64,000 nt of DNA. Origin: Incurvaria masculella. Taxonomy: Eukaryota > Arthropoda > Insecta > Lepidoptera > Incurvariidae. Within the stretch, counting starts at the first letter, position 1, and each line of letters starts with the position of its first letter. Position numbers and translations under genes: made by a program. A model generated the notes under the pieces. That model was given only the letters and a program-made list of their open reading frames with translations. It was not told the DNA's origin and made no database searches. The DNA lies in contig OX335652.1 of the NCBI GenBank assembly GCA_946894095.1, forward strand, positions 6,161,001 through 6,225,000, written 5' to 3'. Positions 10,250 through 20,341 of the stretch are shown piece after piece.

Positions 10250-11207
10250 TCTTTGCCGCCGCCCACTCCTTAAAGCGCTTGCAGAATTTCCTCCCAGTCC
10301 GAACCAAAATTACTTTGGTGCAAACTCTCCTCTTTCCGATTTTGGACTACGCAGATGTTTGCTACTTGGATCTAACTGAAGTTCTCCTAGACAAGCTGGA
10401 TCGTTTGCAGAATCTCTGCATTCGCTTCATATATGGTCTGCGTAAATATGACCATGTATCGCAGTACCGTCGAGAGCTTAAATGGCTACCCATCCGTTTC
10501 CGAAGGAACTGTCATTTACTAATTCTTCTTTACGGAATTCTAAATAACCCTAACTCTCCTGAATATCTTCGTTCCCGGTTTATGAACCTCTCTTCACACG
10601 GTCTCCCTTTGCGATCTAGCAATGACAGTATCCTTGCGATTCCTCGCCATACGACGTGTTTTTTCTCTAACTCCTTTACTGTTCATGCCGCACGTCTGTG
10701 GAACTCGTTGCCCATCACAGTCCGCTCCTGTCAAACTATCAGCTCTTTCAAACTTAAAGTCAAGGAGTTTTACTTAAATGAAATGTAAAGATGATAATAT
10801 GTTCTCACTGTATATATATATTTAATTTTATTGTCCTTCTAATAGTACTGATTTTAGAATCAATGGTAATAGTTACTATAGGTTTTTTTTTCCCTGGTTT
10901 GTGGATATAATAATATGTATTAGTGTATTGTATCATATATATTAGTATATTCAATTATATGTATAAATATGTATATATTATGGTATATGTATGTTTATGG
11001 AGTTAATTTTTTTTTTTTCTTTTCAAATTCTGGTGTGTCACCTACCTACAGATATTTCTATTGCCTTTCCTCATCACCCCAAGGGTTGACTGGAAGAAAT
11101 CACTCTTAGTGATAAGTCCGCCTTTGTGCAGTATTGTTGTTTTGCTGTATGTTTTCTCTGAAATTGTATTTTTGTTATGCACAATAAAGAATTTATTCAT
11201 TCATTCA
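10250..11207 (+). mobile_element. CR1/L2-like LINE, heavily 5'-truncated, inserted in a SINE
   Basis: It contains the last part of an RT ORF, a 3'UTR of about 420 bp and the terminal ACAATAAAGAATTTATT-(CATT)n microsatellite. The 3'UTR stem-loop at 11099-11113 (ATCACT-CTT-AGTGAT), within GGAAGAA..AGTCCGCCTTTG, matches the position of the stem in the LINE at 1361-3215 but uses different base pairs. Same family, opposite orientation. Confidence 0.8.
10264..10788 (+). CDS. C-terminal part of LINE ORF2 (truncated)
   Basis: The frame enters with HSLKRLQNF, identical to the same stretch of the longer copy at 1728-3191. It runs about 174 residues in frame to a stop at 10788 without interruption. Shared blocks are LDYADVCYLDL, LDRLQNLCIRFIYGLRKYDH, SSHGLPLRS and AARLWNSLP. 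The RT palm, including YADD, is missing because of 5' truncation, so there is no start codon and no activity is expected. Confidence 0.8.
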   Translation, partial: HSLKRLQNFLPVRTKITLVQTLLFPILDYADVCYLDLTEVLLDKLDRLQNLCIRFIYGLRKYDHVSQYRRELKWLPIRFRRNCHLLILLYGILNNPNSPEYLRSRFMNLSSHGLPLRSSNDSILAIPRHTTCFFSNSFTVHAARLWNSLPITVRSCQTISSFKLKVKEFYLNEM

Positions 11208-11729
11208 TAAGGTGTTCGTCACGAATGCGAGCTGTTATAAAGAACTGAATTGATCTTAACATTATGGCATCCTTCCCTTACTAGGTGGTATGGTTCTAAT
11301 ACGTCCGGGTTGGTACCACCACATTTTTCGAAGCGTCAAAAAAAATTGTCGGTGTTTTCCAAACAGTTCAACTTAGCTCTGCTCATACAAGGAATGCCCT
11401 GGCATGGCACCAAATTCCTTCGGAAATGCGGTACTTCAATTCGAGATAAAAAATATATTTACAATAAGGCAAACAAAATAAAACATTACACACTGATAAT
11501 GTAATCGGCCTCACATCACACTCACACCACTACATCTTGAATGAGTCTTCCATAATCGAGCAGATGTATTGTTTTCAAGGTCCACAACCTACACTAGATT
11601 CAAACCGGGTAAGGGTCTTCACCCTTACAGGGGTTCACAAAAAACTTTTATCATCAAAAATGGAAAGATGCGTGCGCTAACTTTGCGGGTTTTTCCAAGA
11701 GCGATCATCGCAGCTTAGATTGGTTATAC

Positions 11730-11758
11730 CCTCTGGGCGAATGCGCGGATCAATCCAG
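11730..11758 (+). repeat. 29-bp direct repeat, left copy
   Basis: TACCCTCTGGGCGAATGCGC plus the next nine bases (GGATCAATC) recur exactly at about 13580-13608, either side of the SINE/mariner block. Confidence 0.6.
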
Positions 11759-11935
11759 CAAGGAAAAAAAGACCGGAGGAGCGATCGAATTATTTGGCAG
11801 AAGCATTTAGATCTAAAATCTAAGAGCGGCTCATAGCCTTGTGGCCCTGGGACTTACCTAGCATATCAGAGGTCTGGGTTCAAATCCTCGCCCATTCATG
11901 CACCAATATATTTATTTTTCTGAATTTGATAAATA

Positions 11936-13186
11936 TAGGTTGGGGAAAAAGTTTCTTCGCATTTTTTAAGAAAATTCAAAACATTTTTTAATATGGTTTA
12001 TTTACATTTAACTAAAGTATGTAGGTACCATTTTGTTCGATAACTTTTTGCCATCTTGTAGGTAGGGACTTGATCCCATTGCTATAGAAATATTGGGACT
12101 TCTGATCAATATACCGCGACAAGTGGTTTTGGCAGTCCTCTCGTGATGTTAACCTGACACTGCCTAAAGAATTCTGAAGAGACCTAAACAGGTGGAAATC
12201 TGAGTGTGCAAGGTCAGGACTATACGGCGGATGCATTAACATCTCCCAGCCAAACTCTCTTAGTTTTTGCTGAGTGGCTAAAGATGTGTGAGGTCTAGCG
12301 TTATCATGATGAAAAACCACACCCCTTCTGTTGATTAATTCCGGCCGCTTTCTCTCAACAGTTCAGAATCGATGGTCCTGCCTGGTGGTAACAGCTCATA
12401 ATGAATAATGCCCTTCCAATCCCACCACACACACAGCATCACCTTGTTGCGAGTTAACCCGGGTTTCGCCACAGTCTGTGAAGCTTGACCGGCCTTTGAC
12501 CACGACCTTTTTCGCACGTTCTTGTCGTACGTGATCCACTTTTCATCACCAGTTATCAGGTTCTTCAAAAATGGTTCGGTTTCATTACGTCGTAATAAAG
12601 AATCACAAATGAGTACACGGTTCATTAGGTTTCTTTCAGTTAGCTCGTGAGGTACCCAAATATCGAGCTTTTTTGTGTACCCAGTTTTTTTCAAATGCGC
12701 CAAAACTGTTTTGTGGTCAATTCCTAGTTCTTCAGCTACGTCGTAACTACTGATATGCCCATCTTGCTCCACTTTTTCAAAAATGGCATCCATTTTATCC
12801 GTAATAGGGCGACCAGAGCGACGTGCATCTTTGACATCAAAATTTTTCCGGATTGAAAACGCTTAAACCAAATTTGTGCTACTCTCACAGACACTGCACT
12901 AGGTCCATAAACATCGCAAATTTTTTTCGCGGCTTGCGTTGCATTTTTACCTTTTTTGTAGTAAAATTTTAAAATGTATCGAATTTCTTCATTAGATTCA
13001 CTCATTTTGACAGTCCGAAAAACAAATGAGAATCACACATTTTCCTAATTTGAATTTGGAATTATGTTCTTTAAAATTTAAACTTTCAATGATACCAAAA
13101 CCAGCCAGATACAAATAGTATAGCCAAAGAGATTTTATTACAAGTTCATACATACTATAATGCGAAAAGACTTTTTCCCCGACCAT
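11936..13186 (-). mobile_element. mariner transposon (mellifera-like), inactive, TA target duplication
   Basis: The 1251-bp element has inverted ends of about 27 bp: left GGTTGGGGAAAAAGTTTCTT, right (reverse complement) GGTCGGGGAAAAAGTCTTTT. TA flanks both sides (11934-11935 and 13187-13188). The target is the interior of a SINE, which reads continuously once the element is removed. The single transposase gene is on the minus strand and broken. Confidence 0.9.
12012..13005 (-). pseudogene. mariner transposase, frameshifted
   Basis: The cut-and-paste transposase is read in three frame-separated pieces. Piece 1 (13005 to about 12845) has the N-terminal helix-turn-helix region (KNATQAAKKICDVYG, VAQIWFKRFQSG). 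Piece 2 (12793-12335) has ELGIDHKTVLAHLKKTGY, WVPHELTERN and ITGDEKWITYD with the first Asp. Piece 3 (12320-12012) has VFHHDNARPHTS and SPDLAHSD, giving D,D34D spacing, and ends WQKVIEQNGTYIL. A one-base indel lies in the A/T run at about 12842-12852. A deletion of about a dozen codons with frame loss lies between DSELL and EL.NRRG (about 12320-12370). Similarity is to the mellifera subfamily, from memory of its motifs. Confidence 0.9.
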
Positions 13187-13468
13187 TACATTTCGTCACG
13201 AATACGAGCTGCTTCATGGTTTGGAATCCATGTAAAACTGTATGTCGCCTTCCGCCTTCCGGGTACCGTCGCATTGAATGAAAAGATTGTCGAAGCGACA
13301 ATGAAAACAAAACTCCGTGTTTTCCATCCAGTTCAACGGAGTCGTGCTCATAAAGGGACGGTCCTGGCATGGCACCTAATTCCTTTGTGAATGTAGTGTA
13401 TTGGGCTAATATCATAACGGTTGTTGTGTGGCATAAGCCATACATGTCAGGTTCTATAAATGAAAAAA

Positions 13469-15215
13469 AGTAAAAAGTAAGCGAATTCTTAATACAACGT
13501 TATTGCCGGCGCTATCGCCATTGTATGTGAAAGGGGCTACGTTTCTGTTTCCGCTCCCGTATTTCCTTGCTCGCCGGCTGTACCCTCTGGGCGAATGCGC
13601 GGATCAATCGCTCCGCCAAGCGGGCCGGCCATTCAGCGGATAAGTTGCGATGGCCGCCGCTTATCAGTTTCTGGTAAACATCTGAATGCGAGTGGAAGGG
13701 ATCGCCGTAAGCTTATCGATATAAGTTGCAGTTAATCGTGCGTGAGTCGGGATAACCTTTTAATTTCGATGTACGTAACTGTGCGTATATTAGCATTATA
13801 TAGCTGACGAGTTTGTTTCTTGTTTGAACGCGCTAATCTCTGAAACTACCAGTCGGATTAAAAAAAAACTATCTAGTATTATAGAGGTCTTTAACATACC
13901 GGTAAGACCCTTAGCAGTCGATTAAAAAGAAAAACGTAAAAAGCACACCAATCGAAAACTAAGTAATTGGGCGGGCGGGCGATCCAGCGTGGTGGATCGG
14001 GGGCCGAGGGCGCATTTTGCCGGGGTCCGCTCAGGCGACGGTTCAAAACAAAATTGAGCCGAGCGGAGCCAGGAATCTCAGCTACATAGTTACCTATATA
14101 AGTGGAAAACATATGAAGATAAATTAATGTTTTATTATTTTTTATTTGATTATTACCGTATTTTTCCATCGCTTGGATTTAGATGCTTGACTACTCCAAG
14201 GGGCCTAAGAATTTAATCCACTCGTTCCGCGAAAAAAAATTCTTTATAAACAGATAAACAGGCGGACAACGATAAGGGGTTTTTTTTTTAGGAACGTAAC
14301 CTGTAAATCCACAAAGCCGTTGAGATTTTTTTTCTCCTTCTTTCATGTATGTTCACCGATTACTCGGAGACCCCTGAACCGAGTTGGAAAATTATTTTTT
14401 TCCTTCGAACAAATGCGTTGCGCTACGAAAGTAAAAACTGTACAAATGTATCACCAAGTAGCAGCAGCAGGTCTTTTCTTGGAAATCCGTACTCAGGAAT
14501 CAGGAATATTTCAGTCGAGAAAATCACTTTCGTAGCGGTTGTCAAGTTGTTCCGGAGCACGGCATTGCAATGATTCAGCATTTACCGTCGAAAATATCGT
14601 TATATTAGCCGCTATTAAAGCGCTTTCCTCGATCAATCATCCCGATTACTGAGCACGGAATTCCAAGAATAGGTCCACAGGTAGCACGGCAAGTTCCGCC
14701 GAAGTGGCAGCATTAGCCCTACCGGGAGAATGGCCCGCGTGAATTCCCCGTTCTCGGGCGATCAGTCGCGGCCGAATCGGCACCGAGCAGGCCCTGGCCG
14801 ATCAGGGACTTACGCGCTGCTGCCTCCCGTCTAATGGACACCACTCTATAGTTCCTCGATTTATTTCGACCCTCCTAATGCGTAGGATAACGAAAAACTA
14901 ATGAATCTGAACATGAACCCTTACATACCCTCGCACACCCTCTCACACACTCACACTCATACGCCCTCTAATCTATGAACCTGGTATAAAAAGCTCAATT
15001 TTCTCATATTTTTAAGGTTCTGCGCATAAAGCGAAAAATGTGTGTATGTGTCTAAATAATGCCTATCGGTCGCACGTGTTTTGTCCCGAATTGTTCTCCT
15101 ATTAACATTTGTTTGAAAAAAATTGATACAAAATAAAAATACACAGTTCGAATTTGTGAAGTCGGTTAAAAAATACAAATACAGGTACACTTATCTACGT
15201 AGTTGTGCACGAACT
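13469..15215. other. unassigned stretch with repeat fragments
   Basis: It holds the right copy of the 29-bp direct repeat (13580-13608) in a GC-richer segment. A dispersed-repeat block lies at about 14044-14084, shared with 6845-6885. A 12-bp inverted repeat (CGCTACGAAAGT 14421-14432, ACTTTCGTAGCG 14526-14537) suggests a small decayed MITE. A GC-richer block at 14640-14830 shows no coding logic I can recognise. Confidence 0.35.
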
Positions 15216-15219
15216 TTTG

Positions 15220-15623
15220 GAGCGGCTCGTAGCCTCGTGGCGCGGGGACTAGGCTAACAGGCCAGAGTTTTAGGTTCAAATCCAGCTTTGCCCAGTTCAT
15301 GCAACACCTTCTTTCTCTTTGTAAGTTGGATAAGTGCATTTCGTCACGAATATAAGCTGCTCCATAGTTCGGGATTCATATAAAACTGTAGGTTCCTTTC
15401 CTTTACTAGGTGGTTGAGTTTAAGCCCGCCCGGTTTGGTACCATCGCGTTAGATGAATAGATGGTCGAAGCGGCACTGAAAAATTGTCCGTGTTTTCCAT
15501 CCAGTTCATTGTAGTCACGCTCATAAAGGGAAGGTCCTGGCATAGCACCTAACTACTTCGGGAATGTGGTGGATTGGGCTAATATCATTATGGTAGTTGT
15601 GTGGTATGAGCCATACATTATCA
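15220..15623 (+). mobile_element. SINE, tRNA-head type, full length
   Basis: Clean copy of about 404 bp. Head GAGCGGCTCGTAGCCTCGTGG with B-box GGTTCAAATCC, a linker with CTTCTTTCTCTTTGTAAG, body TTTCGTCACGAATATAAGC through GTCCTGGCATAGCACC, tail TTGTGTGGTATGAGCC. The segment ATCCAGTTCATTGTAG..CTCATAAAG at about 15499-15528 is the part related to the satellite monomer at 42-59 kb. Confidence 0.85.
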
Positions 15624-15831
15624 AAACCTCTGTAATACAATTTAATGTTGTCTCTAACACATAATATTATACCATGTACGTCTATGACGTTTCCGTAAAA
15701 TATGAAAATTTATAGTTTTTTTTTCTTTGAACGCATTTGTAAATCTTAAATGATCTGTTTATGAACATTTGTTCATTCTTTTGTGTTCGGTGAGAATAAA
15801 CAAGTAAGGAGTATTAGACCTGTTTTATGCA

Positions 15832-15903
15832 TCCTGACATGTATGGCTAATACTACACAACTACCAATATGATATTAACCCAATACAACACATTCCTAAA
15901 GGA
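15832..15903 (-). repeat. SINE 3' end fragment
   Basis: CCTGACATGTATGGCTAATA through ACACATTCCTAAAGGAA is the reverse complement of the last 70 bp of the SINE. The rest of the copy is absent, and an unrelated hairpin-bearing segment follows. Confidence 0.65.
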
Positions 15904-16022
15904 ATCTGTCCGTGTAAACACGTCTTGCAGAGTCGTTTACACGGTAGATTTACCGTCTGAAAGTCTGTCCGACATGTCTCGCGATAGTTTACTTCCTCAT
16001 GGACGTGGGGCCTTATACTTAC
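15904..16022. repeat. hairpin-bearing segment of unknown family
   Basis: CCGTGTAAAC..GTTTACACGG (10-bp arms, 15-bp loop) is followed by GTAGATTTACCGTCTGAAAG and TCTCGCGATAGTTTAC. It is placed between two SINE pieces. I suspect a retroelement 3' end or a small foldback element but cannot name it. Confidence 0.35.
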
Positions 16023-16026
16023 ATAC

Positions 16027-16380
16027 TGTCAGCCTCGGTAGGCCAGTGGCACAATGCCTTGCGGTTCGATAAGCTTAGTGAAGAAACTCACAGCGCGGTT
16101 GAGTTCTAGATGAGTGACCATTTTCAACCGTTGAGGCTGGTCGTGGTTCGGCTTCCAAGTAAAACTGTAGGATACGTTACTTACTATGTGGTAGTGTTAA
16201 TCCCACCCGAGTTGGTACCATCAGATTGAATGAACGATGGTCGATGCGGCAATGAAATTTGTCCGTATTTTTCATCTATTTCAATAAAGCTGAGCGATTT
16301 AAGAAAGGTTCTGGCATGACACCTATTTTCTATTTGGTTTATTAAGCTAACACGATATTTGGTATGAGCTATCCATGTCT
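16027..16380 (+). mobile_element. SINE, 5S/tRNA-chimeric-head type, decayed
   Basis: It starts GTCAGCCTCGGTAGGCCAGTGG. The 5S part is degraded but GATGAGTGACCATT remains. The body (TTGGTACCATCAGATTGAATG, GATGGTCGATGCGGCAATGA) and the tail (GGTTCTGGCATGACACC, GGTATGAGCTATCCATGTC) are clear. It is an old copy. Confidence 0.7.
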
Positions 16381-16384
16381 ATAC

Positions 16385-17905
16385 TAATTATCTTGTAATA
16401 TAGTCATATTATGAGATACAAAAATATTACCGAACATACTCTGAGCTGTTAATTATTATATTTATATTAAAATATACGAGTAATTACAATTATTAGTACG
16501 ATACAATATTCACCGATCTTAAAAGCTTATTTGTGGGGATTTTATGAACCCATACACAGATTTAATGTCCCAATGTCGCTCATTACGCCCAGTTACTCAA
16601 AGATTAACGACAGTTGTTAAGTTATCTATGAGATATTAAATGTAAACCATAAATAGATATTTCGTGAATACAAAATACGCAAAAAAAAATATTTGGATAT
16701 TTAAAAAAAAAATTGGTTTGAAATTCGCTTATTAGGATTAGTCGTCGTGGATGGTAGTGTATCCCTAATAAACATTTGTTAAACCTACATAAATCAATAC
16801 ATTTTATTATATAAATTAGCTAAACAATGTGCGATGATGAAATGCCTAAACATTTATAAAAAGCTTAATCATCAATCGCAATAGATCACGATTCCTGAGG
16901 GAACCATAAAATTACCATATTAATGAAATTTCCTTCATTGGTTTTTTCTAAACGGTCAGAACAGTTGGCTTAGAAACAAATTCTATTGTTTTTACGTTTT
17001 TAAATGATAGACAATAATGAATGGGGTTCTTTTCATCTATAGTAAATAACGACATTTTTTCTCACAAAAAAATACATTTACTAAAAACATTAAAAAAGAA
17101 TAACAGATAATATAAAATAACATTCATTAAAATAATATCCAATGAATTCAAAACTCTATTAAGCGTTATATTTTGTTATATATTTGTATTATATTTTGTA
17201 TGCAACCATATTTTTTTTATTCAAACGACTTCCCTATTTCTTGGCTAGGTTTATCGAGTCTTTTGCCAAGAAATTTTACACCCGCGTACATATTGTGTTA
17301 TTTTTAAAAGCCACCATGTGATATTTAAAACTAAGGAAGACAAGATTGATTAAATGTAAAGCTCAATAATGTTTGTAAAAAGAAAATAGTTCCATTGAAA
17401 TAAATAAACGAAATTGTCATTTACTAAAACTTTTTATCTAATCTTCATTTGAGATTAACTCAAAATCACAATTTCCTAAAATACAAGAAGTATTTTAAAA
17501 AAAAACTTTTACGTACCTTTTACAAATAATCGATCTACTCCATAATAAATTAAAAATTCACTTCAACGTTCCAACATTCGATGTGTATTGCGAAAAACAA
17601 TCACGGACCGCGAAAAAAATCCCCCTAAAGGTTTCCGTCGGCGATCCGACCAATAAAACCAGTCATAAAACTCAGAAATCAAACAAAAGCAATAAAACTG
17701 CGCGCCACAAATCACTGTCAACACACGCAGTATCGCTGAACCGAGAAAAAAATAAACAAATTTTTATTCGCGACAACTTTTCGAGGAAGATAGATGTTCG
17801 CGTGCTTACTTTGGATTATAATTTTGTTTTGGAGATAAATATGGGCGAAAAATAAAGTTGTCGCAACGCGAGTCTACGCGTCGATACTGCACGCGGCGTA
17901 GGCAT
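16385..17905. other. AT-rich stretch without recognisable gene
   Basis: Nothing structured is seen. One open frame (17583-17855, plus, 90 residues, Lys/Ser/Thr-rich) has no recognisable domain and may be chance. Confidence 0.4.
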
Positions 17906-17912
17906 CCGGGCG

Positions 17913-17981
17913 CTACGGAGGGCGGCGTAGCACTGCTACGGAGGGCGGTGTATCACTGCTACGGAGAGCGACATAGCACTG
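17913..17981 (+). repeat. 23-bp tandem repeat, three copies
   Basis: The unit CTACGGAGGGCGGCGTAGCACTG (shown as CTACGGAGGG + CGGCGTAGCACTG) repeats three times with a few substitutions. It is GC-rich in an AT-rich setting. Confidence 0.7.
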
Positions 17982-19221
17982 ATAGGAGGGTAGCCAACGT
18001 TATGTCTAGAAGTGGTGCGCGCTGACAATGTCTGATTACATTATATTTAAGAACTAAACTGAGGCAGGAAAAACAAATTAAATGTTCTAACTCCATAAAT
18101 AAAAAACAATAATTTAAAGTTAAATTTCTATACGAAGATAGAGAACAATAAAAAGGAAAAAGTGAGTTGGTCATCTTTTGGTGTGAATTTGTAAATATAA
18201 AGGTGTATCCGTGTATGTTTAGAAAAATAAAAAATGCATATATATATAAAATTGTATTTATTAAACATAAATTGACAAATTAATTTCTGTCCTTTCGCGT
18301 GCACACACTTCCTAATATACGCACTATTTTGATCGATTAAGAAACAAAGATAATTTAAATATATATATAGCAGTGAATTAAGTCAAAGTTATTGATGATT
18401 CTTTAGTAAGGTGAGACAATACTATTTATAAGTAGTAAAATAATATGTTGTATGTATGAAGTGACATGTGGCGTACGCCAGACTCTCATTCCGATGACGT
18501 TCATGCCTAATGTTCTTTCTGAAGATCTGCTAAGACCATGCTGGCCTTCTTCTTAACATTTAACAAAAATAACTCCAGGTTCTAGATTGGGAAGAATACC
18601 TTAAAGTTTAGCGTCGCTGTAGACAGAATATTTGCAGGATCGGTGCACTTAAAATTGCATGCTGTTTTACAAAAACTTTAGGAAAAATACCAGTTACCAA
18701 ATAATTTTCTCCTTCCAACTTTTTTTGTTGAAATATTGATTTAAATAACCCATCCTATTAATAACTAGAGGCCGCTAATTAGGACCCGTTTCCCACGTGA
18801 CAGACTTGCGCAGAAATCTATTCTTGGGTCGTTTCGGGAATAGTATAATGAAGAAGTTTACTGAATCGGAAATGAAATCCACCCCTCTTAGAGTCAGTTC
18901 AGCACACTATGTACACTCGTCTGGCTGCTGCGTGCATATTCATACATCACGGGGGTGAAATTGTAGAGTTGTTTTTAGATTTTAATAATAAGGATTTTTT
19001 TTCATCGGAAAATGGAGTTCATAAAACAGGAGAAAATTTTAATGTATGACAGAAAACTTTATCAATATATATAAACCGGTTTTATTTTCTCGGGTGCTCG
19101 AAACAAATATGGTTTTTAAAGAACTTTAATACGACATATATTTTAAATTAATTATTTGGCAACCTACATATTTTATTAGCATTCATCTTAAATCATCGAC
19201 GATCCTACAGTAGCGATATTT
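17982..19221. other. AT-rich stretch without recognisable gene
   Basis: No convincing ORF, repeat boundary or RNA gene is seen here. A GTGGCGTACGCCA palindrome-like core at about 18470 resembles ATGGCGTATGCCAT at 7323, but the similarity does not extend. Confidence 0.4.
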
Positions 19222-19860
19222 TATAATACACAAATAATAATAATAATAATAATAATAGGTCAGCTGTCACATGTGACGGATGTCGAACATTTTCGCAAAA
19301 TGAAAATTATTTAATTGTTCAGTAATTGTCATTATTGCTGAAGGTTTTCGACAAAAATCCCATGTGACAAGTCTTACTGGAGCTTGCGGCCATAGATCCT
19401 GACCACTACTGCGCCACCCACCACCTTGGCTTTTTGCAAATGTGACCAGCCGGCACGGCCCCGCTACCACCTTATGGGCCCACCACTTCCCCGGCGTGCT
19501 TGAGGTCGGCGGGCTGCCGTCTGCACCTGACCTCCACCTCCGGAGGACCGAGGCGCATCACCCGGCGCCGCGCGCAAAACATTTTGCGTGCCGGCGCCCA
19601 GCAGTTCTGCGGATCCGAGATGGCGGTGGTGGAGGCCTGCGCGTCCCATCGTTCGAAGCCTGGCTCACGTCGTCCCGGAGAGCGTCGCCACCACGGCCTG
19701 CACCCACCGACTTGCTTGGAGGAGGCCCCCTCTCGCCGCCGGTGGAGAAGACACCATTTCTGCGTATTATTTTTAGGTTTTAGTTTTTTAAAGTAAATAT
19801 GTAAAAATAATACGTTTAAAATGTGAAAATATAGATATACGTATAATAATAAAATTATTT
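19222..19860. other. (AAT)n microsatellite and GC-rich island, family unknown
   Basis: An (AAT)n tract (about 19226-19256) precedes a segment with a GTCACATGTGAC palindrome. A sharply GC-rich block (about 19440-19755) then ends in an AT-rich tail with ATAATAATAAAATT. Open frames in the GC-rich block exist on both strands, as expected from base composition. The layout would fit the 3' end of a retroelement, but no protein family is recognisable. Confidence 0.35.
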
Positions 19861-19944
19861 ATGCACTTATTAAGCAAAATCAAAACATACAACATAAAGA
19901 CATAGTAATCATAATAGTAAAAGTATTAAAGTATACATACATTT

Positions 19945-20335
19945 GTCAGCCTCAATGGCCCAGTGGCGCGATACTTCGGCGATCGCTCTCCGAAGTTAAG
20001 CAACGCTGGGTCCGGTCTGGTCTTGGATGGGTGACCATTCGACCGTTGAGAGAGGCTGGCCGTGGTTCGGATTCCACGTTAAACTGTAGGTCCCCTTCCT
20101 TACTTACTAGGTGGTAGGGTTTATCCCGCCCGGGTTGGTACCATCGCATTGGATGTACGATGGTCGAAGCGGCAATGAAAAATTGTCCGTGTTTTCCATC
20201 CAGTTCAATGTAGCCGTGCAATATAATGAAGGTCCTGGCATGGCACCTAGTTTCCATGTGGTGTGTTGGGCTAATAACATGACAGAAGGTGTGGTATTAG
20301 CCATCCATGTCCAGTCACATAAAAAAAAAAATACA
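19945..20335 (+). mobile_element. SINE, 5S/tRNA-chimeric-head type, full length (best copy)
   Basis: The best-preserved chimeric copy. A-box-like CTCAATGGCCCAGTGGCGCG at 19952 is followed by the 5S-like CTCTCCGAAGTTAAGCAACG, CTTGGATGGGTGACCATT at about 20018-20038, the shared body and an A11 tail. The bases at 20198-20219 (containing CAGTTCAATGTAGCCGTG) occur exactly in the satellite at 48563-48584. A TTAA-flanked MITE follows directly after the poly(A). Confidence 0.9.
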
Positions 20336-20341
20336 ACTTAA

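Larger units (their letters stand above)
10132..11450 (+). mobile_element. SINE, tRNA-head type, split by a LINE insertion
   Basis: The head (10132-10249) has GAGTAGCTCGTAGTACAGG, a B-box-like GATTCAATTCC and TTATTTCTCTTTGTGAGG. The body resumes at about 11208 with GTTCGTCACGAATGCGAGCTG, GGTTGGTACCACCACAT, CCCTGGCATGGCACC and ATTCCTTCGGAAATG. The intervening 10250-11207 is a LINE fragment. Imperfect duplicates around the junctions (TATAATGT / CATAAGGT) may be the target duplication. Confidence 0.75.
11823..13468 (+). mobile_element. SINE, tRNA-head type, split by a mariner
   Basis: The head at 11823-11935 has GAGCGGCTCATAGCCTTGTGG, a B-box (GGGTTCAAATCC) and GCCCATTCATGCACC. The body resumes at 13187 with TACATTTCGTCACGAATACG and runs through GGTACCGTCGCATTGAATG, CGGTCCTGGCATGGCACC and GTGGCATAAGCCATACATGT to an A-rich end near 13468. 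The break is exactly the mariner with a TA duplication, so the SINE is older than the mariner. Confidence 0.85.

Noticed and set aside
14640..14840. Ribosomal or bacterial 16S-like CTGCTGCCTCCCGT match
   Set aside because: The similarity stops after 14 bases; flanks do not fit any rRNA.
15220..15300. tRNA gene
   Set aside because: A- and B-box-like blocks exist but no proper cloverleaf or acceptor stem; it is a SINE head.
19442..19796. Overlapping ORFs up to 113 aa in a GC-rich island
   Set aside because: Open on several frames and both strands, as GC-rich sequence lacking stops would be; no domain recognised.
19975..20045. A genuine 5S rRNA gene
   Set aside because: Only an internal part of 5S is present, fused to a tRNA-like start and the SINE body, and repeated in other SINE copies.
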